NCBI GenBank assembly: GCA_017590115.1
Contig: JAGGNK010006892.1
Location: forward strand, 12,439,736 to 12,503,735
Direction: 5' to 3'
Source of the DNA: Montifringilla adamsi
Taxonomy: Eukaryota; Chordata; Aves; Passeriformes; Passeridae
DNA length: 64,000 bases
Position numbers and translations under genes: made by a program. Below the pieces are notes generated by a model that worked only from the letters and a program-made list of their open reading frames with translations, did not search any database and was not told the origin of the DNA. Position 1 is the stretch's first letter, and every line of letters starts with the position of its first letter. Below, one piece after another: positions 19,286 through 33,673 of the stretch.

Positions 19286-22200
19286 TCTGCATTGAGAGTA
19301 GATTCAAAAGCTGCAACACATATCCCAAGCTGCTTACCTAAATGAAGATGTGCATTATCATTTGTGTTGCTGAACTCAGAATCTGGACCTATCTGTGAAG
19401 GGACCAAGGCATGTTATCACCACACTTCAGAGAAGTGTCAGTCTTTCCTTATGGCTAAAGCAAGGATTCACATCCCTAGCTCACCAATCCATCATCTTCC
19501 TTTAGCACCAAATACTATAAAGTTCTAAAGGCCAGATCCTGATTGTCTTTTTAGATTGTTTTATCTGTAAGAGCTTCAAAGAACTTCAACATGGCTAAAC
19601 TGTTGAAGTGGACTTTCAAGTGCTGTAAGACAAATTGCACTTTTTCCTAAGTCCTGGAAAAGCAATTATATTACTTTTCAAGGTTTTGTGTATTTTAGCT
19701 GTTCCTGTAAGGATTCCAGTGCTAAGGCTCTGATTCTATCTAGCCATTTGCCTGATACTAATTGTTCAAAACCATGCATAATGGTGTAAAAATGTAACCA
19801 CTAGTGTGGATGGAAAGATCTGATCTGGTGGGACTTTTAAATGTATTTTGGTGCAACTGTGTAGAAGGTGTGGAGAATTTGGAAATCATAAGACTGCAGC
19901 AGTTTAAATCCAGCAATTGTCTTAAAAGAGCCTTTCTAAACACTACTGTAGTCATGAAGTCCATAAATATATAACAGAGATGGTGTCTTCCCTTCTTTCC
20001 TTTTATATTCTGGCTACCTGCAATACTGTCAATTGCTGGAAGTTCCCTGACATTTCTAAAACAATTTTAAGGGAAAAAAATGCCCTTTTGGCTAAAGGAC
20101 AGAATCAATATTCTACAAAAAAAATTCATCTTTTAAAAGTTCCATCACAAGGATTAAGAAATAACTGCTGGAAAGCCTATAGGAAATGCAATGGCATTCT
20201 GAGAACATCTGATATTCCTGGTGACAATCACTGACTTTAAACATCTCCAGTTTAACTGTCTAGAAACTTGTAGGATGCAGTATAAAAGACTGATTTTAGA
20301 CGATGGTTTGTGGGTGGGATAGTTATGCTCTAACAATCTTTTCTGAGTTTCATTGGTGAAGACAACCAAGAATGACTCATTCAATAGCTGACATTTACGG
20401 TGCAGGTGCCTACACTTGGGCAGATGACTCCTCCTCCTGGGGACCCAGGGCCAGCCAGCACACTGTGAAATGGAGTGAGTGTGGCACGTTTGCAGCATCA
20501 GTGAGACGAGCTCTGATCAGCAGTGCCACTGGCACAGGGACACAAGGAAAGAGCTGCTGCCATCAGTTCCAAACGGAATGCTTACTACCTTCAGCTACAC
20601 AGTACCTGATGCCAGAGGTTGCTTGCTAGCCACTCTGTGTAAACACACAACTTTGGACTCCCTGCTGCTCTCACAGCTGCTATTGAGATACCACTAGCCT
20701 CCAGCAATGACTGCTTTCCCTCGGCTCCAAAAGATTAAGTTGCTTGGTGCCCGTTGTGTTCAAATTGCCTTTTAATTAATATAAGCCACTGCTAAGCTGG
20801 TGGGAACCCTGGCTACAGCAGCAGCTGGATGCCCCAAAATCTGAATTCTCAAAGGAGAGGTGAGAGTAGGTGGGGAGATTATCCCCTAGTGGCAAGTGTA
20901 TCTTCAGCAAACCTCAGGCATGACATTTTGGATCAAGAGGGCTGAAGGCAGGTCAGCGCAGCCTGAGGCACTCTCCCAGTGCATTTCACTAGGAACATTT
21001 TCATTACAGCTGGAACTTGAGCCTGTATTTCCTACAGCTCAAGTGAGTTAACTATTGGCAATATAGAAATATCCATTTTCATGTTACTCTATTAATGCTT
21101 ATTTCTTCACACCAAGTGGAATGTCTTCAGAAGAAACCCAAGCCAGGGCAGACTGGTTTTCATCCTCACCACAGGAACTATTCCATGAATCAGATCTAGG
21201 ATGAAAACAAAGAAACTGAAAATACATGAAAAGGACATAATTTATATAAAGATGAGATGTAAGACTTCATTTCTTCATTTAGGGAGTATTTTAAACTAAT
21301 TCTAACACAAAGCAAAAAAATGAAGTCACTGTATGAAATACTGAATCGTATCATTCCCATGGAAAGTGTAAAGAGGTGCTTCCTTTTAAAACAAGCAATT
21401 ATCACCCTGAATAATGTTAGGAAGAAATGCCTGCTCTTTCTCCAGAGACATTTCTGAGTACAAGGAGGAACCCTGAGGAAGGAGGCTGTCAAACAGGTTG
21501 AGTTACACTGATAACCATGTCAGGTTCAGTTAGGTTTGATATTTTCCAAGTGTGTGATCAGTCGCTGAAGGCTTTGAAGTAGCAAGCGTGATGCAATCGA
21601 GTCTGAAATTCCTGCAGAGTTCCTGAACAGAAGGGGAGGTTTCTTCTTAAGCATGCGGGCACAACTTCTAACCTGTCTCCTCTCCTCTTTCTCCCCATCA
21701 AACAGAATCTGTTTCAGGAGAGAGAGTGCAGTTAAGGTCACTGCTTTCAGACAGGTTCCTCAGTGCTTGGAAGGCAGGATGGTGATGTGGAAATGCTGCT
21801 GCATCCTTTTTCTCCAATTATATTTGGTCACAGGGCCATGCAAATCCTGAGAGAAGGCTGTAAGACATCAAAGCCATTAGCAAGCACAGCTGATAGGATT
21901 TGGTCCCTCATGCTGATATACTTTCCATGCATTCAGAGCTGTCCACCTGATTATCACATCCTCTCTTAGGAATTGAAAATCAGGAGTCACTGTGACATTA
22001 AATTTACCTAGGAAAAAAGAAGTGACAAGCACGAATCCATTCTTCCTACTTTTGGAAAATTCTGTAGGATGTTTCTACAGATAAATCATAGGAGTCCTGA
22101 CCCAAAGAGGAAATTGGCTGATGCTTTCACTCAGCATTGTTGTAACCATGCTGTTTTCTGAAGGCCAGTGAAGCTCTTTGGAAGGGTGTGTGATCACAGA

Positions 22201-25200
22201 GCACTAGCAGTTTGTGGTCAATCTGAAAAAAGCTCTCGGGAGATTTTATTCCCACAAGGCAACATGGGCTTTTGACTTTCCATCAGCATGAAGTTCACCC
22301 AAAACAGTTACACTGTCTCATCTTGTTATGAGTCTCAGTAATAGTCACAATCCACAGTCCAGGAACATGTCACTTTGTGGGATCCTCATCTGCCATTTGT
22401 GGATCAGCAAACAAGAGGAGCAGAAAGACCTCTTCTGAGGTGCTTTGTTTCAGGTCCTGCTTCTGGTCCCATCCTTTCTTCTCTTCCCTCCCTGCTGGAC
22501 CATTTTGGCCCTTTTCCCTGTTTGTGAGATTCTAGGCTAGAATTCTGCCCTGTCAGTTATTAGTGAGCTATAGCTGGTGAGGAGGAAAGGCATTGATGGA
22601 AATTTGAATGAGTGAGTTGTGAACATGCTCTACTGGTTGCTGTTTGGCTGCCTTTCCTCTTTACAGTTCCCTTGCTCTCTCCCACACTCTCTTAGATCTC
22701 TTTCCTTATTTCAAGCCCCACTACAGCTCTGGTCTTCAGCATGTTCCTGCCAGAGCTCCTTCTGCCGAAGCATGGCTCACCACTTGGTCATGAATTTCTT
22801 TCATGCCCTGAGCTTTTCCACCTTTGTTCACCTACATCAAACCCCAAGTCTTTCTCCCAGCCACTGCAGTTTCTTCCACTCTCACAGCTATTCTTTGTGC
22901 CAGGATGATAAAGGTTGTGATCTTGTCACCATGCAGGGCCCCCTTGCAAGGCAATATCATACCTGCAGCTCTGCATGACAGCTAACCTTAGACTAATTCC
23001 TAAACCTCAGACTGGTTACACTGCTGTCCCTGGCATTCTTTCCAACTGAATCAAATCAATTGTGAAGTCCCATTCGAAAGCCTCCTCCAATTCCAGCCTG
23101 ATGAGTGGTCACAATAAAAGCAGAAGGATTCCTTTCCATGCTTATTGCAGACAGAATTCCTGATTTTTAAATTTTTTTTTATCTGCAGGAGTAGGAGGGT
23201 GTTGGTGCATTTTCTTCCTGACTTTTTGCAGTAAAGCTACAAAGCCACTCAGCCTTCATCCTGCATTTCTGACGTGGATTACTCCTACTCAAGTGTACAG
23301 TTTTACATTTGTCCATCTTAAATTGCATTCAATTTTTCTAAACTATTTATCCAAAACCTTAGGTTCATATAAAACTTTTCAGCATTTCATATGAAATAGA
23401 AAATAACAAGGGAGAACAAAATGGAAAAGTATGTTTTGATAGTAAGAAACATGATTTTATTATCACAAATTACCAATGCTATTAATATTTAATAAAATAA
23501 TTCTTCATTCTAAAGTTTTCTTATCAAAATGGTGATTTTCTGCAACACATTGCAGAAAGAGTGCATTTAAAGTCGTCACTTCAGAGTTATTTTCAAAATG
23601 ATGGTCATGAAATGGTTTTGAGGCATTAGCAACAGATGATATTAAGTTACTGTAGCGATAGAAGTGATGTGGTGACTTTGTGGAACTGCGTGACATTATG
23701 GTGACAGTTTGGGAGCAGCTCCTTTGTTTATGAGCTTGGCTTTGAAGAAGAAAGAGAGATGAAGCTTTGCAAACTTAAAGCTTCTCTGTGTATAAAATGC
23801 CAAATATCCTAACTTCTCTCTGACCAAATTTACAGCTAAAAGAAGATAAATATTTAAACAGTACTCCTTCAGGCCCATTTACTTTAATATCCCTTAGGAA
23901 AATAAGATTTATACCCATGCAGTAAGGTTGTACAAAGGGATAAACACCACATTTTAGTAAATTTGATGTATCTAAAGGGTTTCCCAGTAGTTAGAAAACA
24001 GAAGTCATTTCTAGGCAGAATAATATTTTTTTCCTTCACGGTATGAAGTCATCAATCAGAAAACTTTATCTTCTGTTTTTTAATTAGCTCTTTGATAAAT
24101 GCCAAAAAAAACCCATTTATTCAGTAAAATTACATTAAGACAAAGAAATGTCCCTTTCTAGGACATCCTTTCTTATGTTCTTTGTTAGAAGAAAGAAGAG
24201 GAAAGAAAAAGATTTGTACATTTTCCAACTGTGGTATTGAAATTTTTATAGGGAATCAGCACATGCCACTGAGCAACACTTCAGTCAATAGGAAGACCGG
24301 TGTCAGCTCACAAAAATAAAGAAAGAAAAAAGAAAAAATGCCAAACTCCACAGTTCCAGCTACCATTAATGTCAAACAGAAAATGTGCAATTGAAACAAA
24401 AACAAAGGAAGAATTCTAGTAGTATTCTCGAAACCGGACAGTACTTGGAGAAAGTCCTTCGAATGAGTCACAGAAAGGCTAAATCTTTTGTACTGAGCTG
24501 GTCCTAGTAGTCAAGCAGAAATCCAAACATCTTGTTAGAACAAATTCAGTGGGAGATTGTTCCAAGGAAAGAGAGAGCATTTCCTGAAATGTCAAGTTAA
24601 GAGTTGCATACAAAGGCTTGAAGGGGACATACAGGCAGAGAAAGGACATGACCCAGTGGAGAGAAGTAACAATAGCAGAAGTCCAAGTTACACAATTGAA
24701 AACAAAATTTTTACAGCAAGGTTGGTCAAACATGGAGACAGGCTGCTCAGAGGGACTGTGGAGTCTCCATTCTCAGGGGTAATTAAAAGTTGCTGGATGT
24801 GGTTCTGAGAAACCTGATCCAACAGTGAGATGAGATGTCCTAGATCTGAGCGGGGATTGGTACAGAAACTTGCAATGGCCTTGAGCTTCTTGCAAGTTAA
24901 AAGATATTCTCTAAACATTTTTCAGTGGAGGACAGTTTCCTTCCTGTCACTGGCTCTTCAACATGGAGCAGCTTTGTTCCTTGAATGGACAATCTAGAGA
25001 GAGATAGAAACGGTTGTCTTGTGGCCAAGCAGATCCTGTGTAGTGAACTAAAGAGAAAAAGGCAGCAGAACTGACTGACATGAGACTTTGGAGCTGTTCT
25101 TAAAAGCACATTCCATAAGTGGGATTTTCTGACTTTTAAACCCTTTGCAGCCAATGCGGCAGCAATGAGTCACAAAGATGAGGGAAGTAACAAGTTTCCT

Positions 25201-25802
25201 GGGACAGAAGGAACCTCTGAGCTGAGCAGGAGGTTTACGCTTAGCATGTGATATAGCAGTGTGTGCTGGGAGATGATGTGGAGGGTGCAATTTAAGGTGC
25301 TCATCACACACAAAATTTAGGAACCAACAGCACACCCACAGATCCTGATTCGTCCATCCCAGTGGGGAACTGGCATTCTTCACCAAGGATTATTCACATC
25401 TAGTAAATGATTATTTTAAAAAGGATGAGACCATATATTAAACAGTTGCTCCTTATAATGCTCGGCTTCCCCACAGCCCCTTTGCTCTCTCGGCTCCTTT
25501 CATAACCATATATTCCCCACATCTCTTTCACTAAGAGTACCCCCATTTTGCAAGAACCATGCGTAGTTGCCTGGACTTCTACTATCCGTAGGCACACAGT
25601 TCCCTATATACAGGAAAGAGAGATAGTTTCATTTCTAAAAGACATTTAAGGAACAGCACAGAGACAAAAGACTGGTGAGAGCAGCTATAGCAAAGTCCCA
25701 GCAGAGAAAAGGAGACGTGTGATAGATGCAGTGCTAAGATGGTTATCATTGCTGAAGGGAGCAAACAGTTGTAGCAGAGTAAATGCAAACTGTTGCAAAT
25801 TA
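19286..25802. other. Intergenic, nothing recognised
   Basis: This 6.5-kb stretch has scattered short open frames on both strands (for example 20154-20498 minus and 22619-22978 plus). None resembles a known protein, and overlapping frames on opposite strands argue for chance. The only local pattern is ordinary AT-rich sequence with a slightly GC-richer part at about 22400-23000. Distant regulatory elements of GRIA4 are possible but cannot be read from sequence alone. Confidence 0.5.
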
Positions 25803-25897
25803 ATAATCGAATAATTTAGGCTGGAAAAGACCCTCAAGGTCGGTGAGTCCAACTGAAAACCTAACACTTCCACCCAACACAAGTCCATCACTAAAAT
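25803..25897 (-). mobile_element. CR1 LINE fragment (antisense, 3' terminal part)
   Basis: The sequence 'aataatttaggctggaaaagaccctcaaggtcggtgagtccaactg', then 'cctaacacttccacccaacacaagtccatcactaaa', matches the reverse complement of the avian CR1 3' end closely. It is a short truncated copy with no coding capacity. Confidence 0.92.
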
Positions 25898-28800
25898 ATA
25901 AATCTCAAGAGGTTGCTGTTTTCTGGTGTTTATTTTGGAAAAAGACATCATAACGACAGGATTGCAAAGACATAAGGAGCATCTGCCAGCATACAATATA
26001 ATTTATACCATATAAAGATAACGGGGAAGAATAGTGGGGTGTAGGCTGGTCACTTGGTTTCACAAGCTAATTTTTTGTGTGGTACATGCTGACTCCATCT
26101 CATGATACCCACCTAGCACCTGGGGTGTTTATCTATCTTCCTGAGGCACTTAGACCTTGATTGTTTATTAGCACGGACAATTCAGGCATTCCCAAATTGC
26201 TCTTTTCAGAGACTCACACAGAGGGCCACAGTGGAGAGAGGAAAATTACAAGCATCTCACTGTAGGGCACATTTGTCACAGCCCACAGCACCTCCCATGG
26301 GCTTCCAAATGCCACTCGGAACTGACTTGAACCCTAACTTTTTCAAGGCTAAACACAGCTACTTTCTGTATCCAGGAATTTGATTGTGTTGTTTTGCCTT
26401 TATGTGCTAGAATACCCTACCCTTTGAAATCTCCCATGTAGATATTTCTAGACCTTAATCAAGTTATGTTGTCATGACCTGTTCTCTCAGATAAATTATA
26501 TTGATCTATTATTTAAATAGCTGATTGTACAGCAGTTTTTTTCAACCTGGAGCAGTTCTTGACACATGCGCCCTTGGGCTATGTCAGCACAATGCTTTAG
26601 TCAGCCATATTTCATACTCCTAAAAGCCTTGTCAATCCGAGACCACTTTGGCAGGAGGAAGGGAAACCTCTCTGCAGCAGTGAGAGACCCATTCAGATGT
26701 GTGCAGCTGAAGACAGAAAGCTCTGCCTTGCCTGGTTTTAGCTGTAGATCTGCCTGACCTCTCGTCAAGGATGTGGCAGGTTTGCTGTCCCAGCAATGAC
26801 CCAAATGAAGAGATGCTCCTACCTGCTGCCACCTCTCCTCCAAAAGCAGTTACTTAGGGCAGTGCCCAGATCCCACCACAGCCTCCAGCCTTGGATGGAC
26901 ACTCAGGGAAGAGAAGAATGAAGCCAACCTCCCACCCAGGACCCCTAGGACAGGTTTACCCCTCCAGAGCTGATCCTGGAGCAACTGGCCAAATCCCAAG
27001 GCAGTCACAGACTGTCGGAGGGAGGACAAGGTGGGATGAGAGCCCAGCCACACTCAGCAGTGAGCTATTATCACATGCTGCAGTGAACATGTGGTGGCTT
27101 TTTCCCTGCCTACTCCTTGCGGGCCGACAACTTTGTTCTGTTAATTTCAGTGGGAAATGTGATGAATATGTCCCCTGAATTGGTATTTCAGGCAGAAAAG
27201 ATTAATTTATGTATATTTGATAATTGGTGATGCATTTCTTAATTTGATTTTTTTTGGATGATTTCCTATATACCCACACATACACAAAATAAAGGACAGA
27301 AAGTTTTTTGGCTGTTGTATTTCATATATATTAGTAGCATGGTTGGTGGGTTGGAGTTTTGGTTTTTTTGCCAAATACATGAGAACTGCTAAAACTTACC
27401 AAACAGACTCCGTTTGAAACGGAAATTTCTTGTATAGCCCTGGGAAAAATATTTCACAGGCAGTAATAGTGCTGGCTGCCCCCAGACCACACCAGTAAAT
27501 CTTGACATCAGCCTTCATTTAAAGAGAAAACCACACCTCAGTTATCCTTCTCTGTGTTTTGCTCCTGGAGATGAACTGCCAGGTATTATGGTGACAAAGT
27601 TGTCTGTCCATTTGTAACCCTCCTGGGTCAGCTTGGTGACGTTGTCAAACTTGGGTGCTGATCTATGGGAAACCACTGTAGGAGAATACCTGAGGATTTA
27701 TTTGGGCCATTCTTTCTGCTGCTGACATAAATATGCTGAGCTCTTGCAAACCTGTTTGTCCCTGAAGATTCTCATCAGCTAAGAAACAGCATTTCTCAGG
27801 GCTGCAGAGATTGATAGTAGTTACACTGGAGGTCAAATTTCAATAAGGAACAAGCCAAAAATGTTACATTTAAAAACTCTGTAGATGTTTGGTTTTTGGT
27901 CTCACAAATACCTCGTTAGAATTTCCTTTAGTACTTGTTTAAAAGTTTCTACCTTTGCTCAGTCCCTATTATTTCCCTTCCTTCTCCAGTATAAAAAAAT
28001 CTGTATATTGGGCAAAAACTTTTCCAGGTAGCCATTGTACCCAGGGTTTGGGAAATCTAAACAGGACACTTCAGTTTTACTACCCGCCTCACTGTACTGG
28101 TTTCAAAAATAATTTAAAATTTCAGTTTGAACTACAGGTTGAATATGACAAAGGAGCAGAGATAAGTCTAGAAAAAATATCTCTAATAAAAATACAGGAT
28201 TAATAAGATCAGTGTGGATTTTACGTTGGAAAAACAAAGGCACTGTCAGAAAAGCAGCTTGATGGGAAGATATTGGTTCACCTGAAAATACAGTCTCAAA
28301 GCTCCCTGTTTGTTTTCTTTCTGGTATTCATTTCTAGCTGTCAAATTAACATTAATTCTAAGCAATGCCATTGTGCCACGTAAACTGTATCTGTCACAAC
28401 TCTGGACATGCTCACTCTTCTTAGACACTCATCCCAGGACACTTCCATAGCCCAGGCCTTTGTCAAGAAATGTTCCATCGGGAAAATCTGCTATGTAACT
28501 AACCTGAGCAGCTCCCTTCTGCCCTTTCAGTTTTATGATTTCCTTTTCCTTGGATGCACCACTAAATTTCTGAAGGTCTCACCACAGAAGTTCACAGAAG
28601 TTCATTGTTTTTGGAGGAATGATTTCAGATCAAAATCCATTTATCTCAGTATCATAGAATCAGTTTGAATAACCAGTATAGTCACTTCTTAACAATGGGA
28701 CTTGCTTTCTCCTTTCATTTTTCATTCTCAAAGAGGCACTGGTTTTTTTCCTTTTTAGACTTTGGGTCTGAGTAAATTATGTTCTCCTGCTCATTTGATA

Positions 28801-29620
28801 GGGAATGTGCTTTAAATTTCCTTAGGAGTTACTAGTGTTAATTTGGTCTCTTCCTGATAGTATCTCTGAATGCTTCATCTGCCCTGGCTCTCCACCCTTT
28901 TGTTCTTTGCTGGTTCCAGTTATGGAAGGACAGCAATGGTGGGGAGGCTGTGAAGCAGATGGAAAACCTGCCAAAGGATCCAGAATGTTTGTACCATGCT
29001 GGACAAGACTAATAAAGGAAAACAACAACCTCCTCCCCTCCTTTTGTGAATGAGTGTTGTAAATTGCTTAAAGAATCACCAGCAAAAGTATCAGTAAAAA
29101 CAAGTTAATTATACAAGCGACAGCACAACAAAGTTCATTCGCAAGGTTAACTTTGCTACTTACTAGATGGTTAAGCACAGCTAGAAAAAACAGCAAGAAG
29201 AAATCCAGGGTCAATCAATCCAAACCAAAATGACCCAAAATAAACCCAAAACCATCTTTGCAGAGACAGGGGAAAGGGGGAAGGTGCAGGAAGAGAGTAA
29301 AGGATTCATATGGGATTTGCAATAACACAGCAGTAACTTACAGGCCTAACTTACTTACAGATCTAAAGTACTTAAGAATCCAGGAGAGCAGCATTTTTCC
29401 CACACTGGCTATAGCACATAGACACTTGTGTGCACACAGACACTGTGGTCCAGGAGAGTTCAGAGGGTCTCATTTTGGACTGCTGTTTATAGGGCCCCAA
29501 GACAGTGGACTCTAGTCATAATGATCATCCTGGCCGCACTTCAGCTCGGCACCCTTTCTTTGAAAGTTTGAGAACAAAAATGTCATTCCACTTGGGTTAT
29601 TACTCAGGCAACAAAAGCTT
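25898..29620. other. Intergenic, nothing recognised
   Basis: No gene recognised. The part at 26600-27180 is GC-richer with open frames on both strands but no known protein content. A short 'tatcatagaatcagttt' at 28650 resembles the CR1 terminus but is too short to call. Confidence 0.5.
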
Positions 29621-29780
29621 CTAAGGCTGTCCATTATAAAAAACCAAGGGTAGGAGGTTGTTAGGCGTCAGAAGTTCCTGAGAATAGATGGTGTTTCTGA
29701 TAAGGTCAAAAGGAGCTCTTTCCAAGTACTGTTCGTCATAGGCTGAGGCCTCACGAGCATTTCCCAGACCGTAGTATGGC
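29621..29780 (-). other. Exon-like open frame of unknown identity
   Basis: On the minus strand a strong consensus acceptor (pyrimidine tract CCCTCCTTTCCTCCCAG, AG at 29782-29781) is followed directly by an open frame of 52 codons ending in TAG at 29623-29621. It begins PYYGLGNAREASAYDEQYLE and ends LLPLVFYNGQP. The composition is balanced and protein-like, unlike most chance frames here. I do not recognise the family. No donor partner, upstream exon or clear polyadenylation hexamer was found. It could be a terminal coding exon of an unknown minus-strand gene, an exon of a long non-coding RNA, a decayed retrocopy, or chance. Confidence 0.3.
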
Positions 29781-32700
29781 CTGGGAGGAAAGGAGGGATG
29801 TACCACAATACGCCTCACTCATGAAAACCACCCAACAAAAATTGTCACATGTGTCAGATTTTTTGGTCTGCACGTGCACCTGGGTAGGAGTACACCAACA
29901 CCTGGGACAAGCGTTCAACTGCATTACCCATGGGCTGAGGGGCAGCTCTTATCTTCTTGTCCATGGGATCCATCTCCATCAGAACCTATATTCTCCTAAA
30001 TGCCCTTTGGTTTATATGCACACATAGACGTACACATTCCTGTTCATGTCTCCATCAACTAAAGAGCAGTGGAGATGTGGCTGAGCCTTCCAAGCTTCCC
30101 TTGGTGCAGGCAATGGTGAGGATGCCAGCACAGTGCTCATCAGGAGAAGGACCACGGCCCTGATACCATCTGTGCCATGCAGAAGGTTCTGCTGACGCCA
30201 AGGGAAGCTGGCAGATCAAGTCTGGAGGTTGTTCCCTCCCTTTGACAGAGCAGGTTCAGGAGAAGCTTTTCAAAGTCTGATCCACTTACACTGTTTTTGT
30301 TTTTCCCCTAACCTCTTTCTGAACTCTTGGATAAAAAGCTGTGAAGTGAACTTCACAGAGCTTGATTTCTTTCCCAAAAGACTTTTGTTCTACAGGAAAT
30401 AACTCTTTTCTACAAAAAGAATAAACATATGAACTAAGACTTAAAAATGCTCATGTATCAAAAGGGAAAGTATGAAGAGGGCACAAGGGATTTATTTTCT
30501 GAATGGATTTGCTCATCCTGAATAAAAGCTGGCATCTTTTAATAGACTGAATTTTCTTTTCTGGCAAACAGTCCAGCTAAACTGACAAGTTTCTGAGTAC
30601 AGCCTCCTAAATAAACAGCCCTGTCTCCGTCTTGCAGAAACATTGCAACTATTATAAACACTGCAGATGGAAAAACAATCTGAAAGAAGGAAAGCTGGCA
30701 GGCTCCAGGAAGAAGGAGGAGCTGGCATGTGCACTTTGATTCACAGGAAGGGTCCTTTTGTGATAAAAATGAAGTAGTTCAAGTGTTTGTGTTCACTCTT
30801 GCCTCTGAAAGAACTGCTTCCAGAAAATATTTTGTTATGAAGATGATCTAGGACCAAAAAACCACCAAAAAATAGATTATCTAAATCTTTTATATGAGGT
30901 CAACTATAAATCAGTGTTTTATGTGACAATGCCTATTTGACTTGACAGAAATGCTTCTTCTTGGGTATGAGACAGTTCAGAGGCTGGCAATAACCTTTAG
31001 CTTGTCCCTTAGAAGTAAGAGCTCTTCTGCAAACCATTCTGGATTAGCCCACCCTTTTTCCTTTATATTTCTGAACCAAAAGATCTCTCCAGCTCCAACC
31101 TGTAAGAGAAACAGTGTTAGTTCTTTTAACTGTAGTCTGCTCTGAGTGATTTAGAGAGCCATTAGTGCACTAGCCACCATTCCTAAAGCAGACCACGTGC
31201 CAGTGCTCTGTGAGGTCTCTGAGACATCTAAAAGCAACTGTACTCTTGCCCAAGCCCTGTGCAGGTCTTGAAATGTAGTACCTACACAGTCACACAACAA
31301 AAAACTTTTCTTTTTTTTTTAATGTTTTCATTAGATTGGTCCATTTTTGTCTCCTGCCCTCAGCTCTGAAATTTTATTGTGTATTAAAACCAGTATGAAA
31401 GAACAGTAGCACTTATCTATGTTTCCTTTCCTTTCTGTATTTTTTGCAATTCCTTATGCTTTGGGGCAGTTGGAAGAGGACAGCCACAGTTCAGTAGGAT
31501 GCTGAACCTCTCCTTGTCCCCCAGTTGCTCTGAGTTGGCACAGGCTGACCCCTGGGATCCCAGGCTTAGGGAAAATCACAATCCCCAGGGGTCTGTGCTG
31601 ATACCACCCACCTTCTTAGTTTCACCTCCTGAGTTCTCAGGTCCCCTCCAGAAATCTTGAGGCTTATTCCCCAAGGAGGGATCAGCAAGCAGACCTCAGT
31701 TCTGCAAGAGCTCAAAGCACTAGCGCTGCTCTTGCTCAGCATATCTGAACCCAGACATGGTAAAATTAATAATTCATCTCTTCACCTTTGCATGTGCAAT
31801 TTCCCCACTTTTTCTGCTGTGTTTTTACTTTCTTAATTGCTATTTTGATGCAACAGTGAAAAAGATGCATACCAAAAGTGGAGTGACTGAAAAAATTATC
31901 TGTCTTCACAGTACTTCTCCAAAATTGTCTTGGGTGGAGTAGTTTGCTGTTTTCATAAACCACCTGAAGTCCTTGAACTAAAAAACTTTTGTGCTAGCAG
32001 CATGGGTATAAAATAGGAAAAATTTCTATTTATGCTCAAAACTTAGGAATAGGTTGTGCCCTTCTATCTATAGAGATATGCAAGAACATGAACTTTGCTT
32101 TATTGAACCAAAGCAATAGTCTGTCTGGACAGAAATTCTGTCTGTGAAATTGGCTCCTAGCAGGTCCTTTCCAGAAAAGTGTAAACATTCCCTGCTAGGA
32201 TCAGGCTTTCCTCTGCTGTAACCTCAGGGCACTAGGATGTCATTTGTCCCTAAAGGCCACAACTCTCTCCACCCTTACTCCACTGGCATGGCTGTCCTGG
32301 CTGTCCCTGCAACCCATGCTACACTCTTGCACCCCATACTTGCAACTCTTTCCTTGTTAGGAAAAGGCACTCCCTATAGCCTATGACTGTTTGAACATTT
32401 CCAGCACTTCAGAAAAGTGTTTGACTCACAAACGCCTCTATGACAGAGAAAAAAAACCTTTGGAAATCTTTTTTACACAGGCCTAGCAGTGAGCAATAGT
32501 AATAGTAAGATGATGAGCTCATTTCACATAACCCTTAGAATAGTTATAAGAAGCAGGTAACGATTTTCTCCAGTACATTAAACAGGTGACTAGAAGATTG
32601 GCAATCCATTAACAGAATAACACACACAATAGCTTTCTGTGGAAGAACATTTAATTTTTATCTTTCCTGGTTTGCAAATCAAAACTTTACAAAACGCTTT

Positions 32701-33557
32701 TCAAACTTCAATTCTCTCTTTTAAGTTCTCATTTCTGTAATCTCTACAGTGAGATAAATTTTGGTCTACAAAGAAATATTCAAGTAGCTAAATTGGCAGA
32801 GGAGCAAAATTAAAAATTTGCTTCTTCCTTTAACTCCTATACGCTCTGTGATGGGGCTATCCATCACAAGTGAGCTATCTCAGGATTGATCACAAGTCTG
32901 GCACAATGTAATTACTGAACCAAAAGCATTGTATTATATGGCATGAAATGAAATAGCAACTTTGCCTTCCACATTATGAACCCGTTGACTAATGATGGAG
33001 TGTTGCAATTAGAAAGTGTGGAAGTAACAAGACAAGGTATTTCACAGTCTACTAATGTATAGAATAAAACTACTGATAGAGTGAAGCAGGGAAATTAAAA
33101 CCAATAAAACTGGAACAGAAAATAACAATGGCATTCTTAATAATCTGTAAAAGGAGAGGATGGAAGTGTCCTCTAAAGCAGGTCAAGTTTACATGGATTA
33201 TACACAGTATCTGAAAAGGACTTCTTCTGGTCTTCTGTCAGCAGATCTATTTTTTTTTCCTAGCATGTTTTGTGATGGCTGAGAATTCTTGCATTCATTG
33301 GCATCATGAGACCTGGCATCAGGAGATTTTGCTTTTAGAGACTAGAGAGAAAAACCCAATGAGGTGTGGGCAAGAGCTCCCATTGTCCAGAGCTCCCTCC
33401 CTGACTCCCATCTGATGCTGCCTGAGTGGCAAAAGGCTGATCACTGTGTCACTGCTAGGTCACCTGGGGCACTAAGCCAAGAGCACAAGTGGCATAGCTA
33501 GTGCTTTGGAAACCATGGGTTTGGTACAAATTGGCAACAAAAATCAAAAACCAAACG
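29781..33557. other. Intergenic, nothing recognised
   Basis: No gene or assignable repeat seen. The segments 31440-31740 and 32140-32360 are GC-richer than their surroundings and could be old unrecognised repeats. Confidence 0.5.
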
Positions 33558-33603
<46 letters not shown>

Positions 33604-33673
33604 AAAAACAAACAAAACCAAAAAAACCCCAAACAAACTAAACAAGCAAACAAAAAAAAAAAAAAAAAAAAAA
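33542..33673. repeat. Long A-rich simple repeat
   Basis: An uninterrupted run of 45 A (33558-33602) is followed by A runs broken by C and a second run of 22 A (33652-33673). No retroelement body was recognised next to it. Runs this long are unstable and often mis-assembled, so the exact length is doubtful. Confidence 0.95.

Noticed and set aside
28650..28668. CR1-like 'tatcatagaatcagttt' motif
   Set aside because: Too short and without flanking CR1 sequence; a similar short 'cagtcacagaatcagaac' near 50203 was rejected for the same reason.
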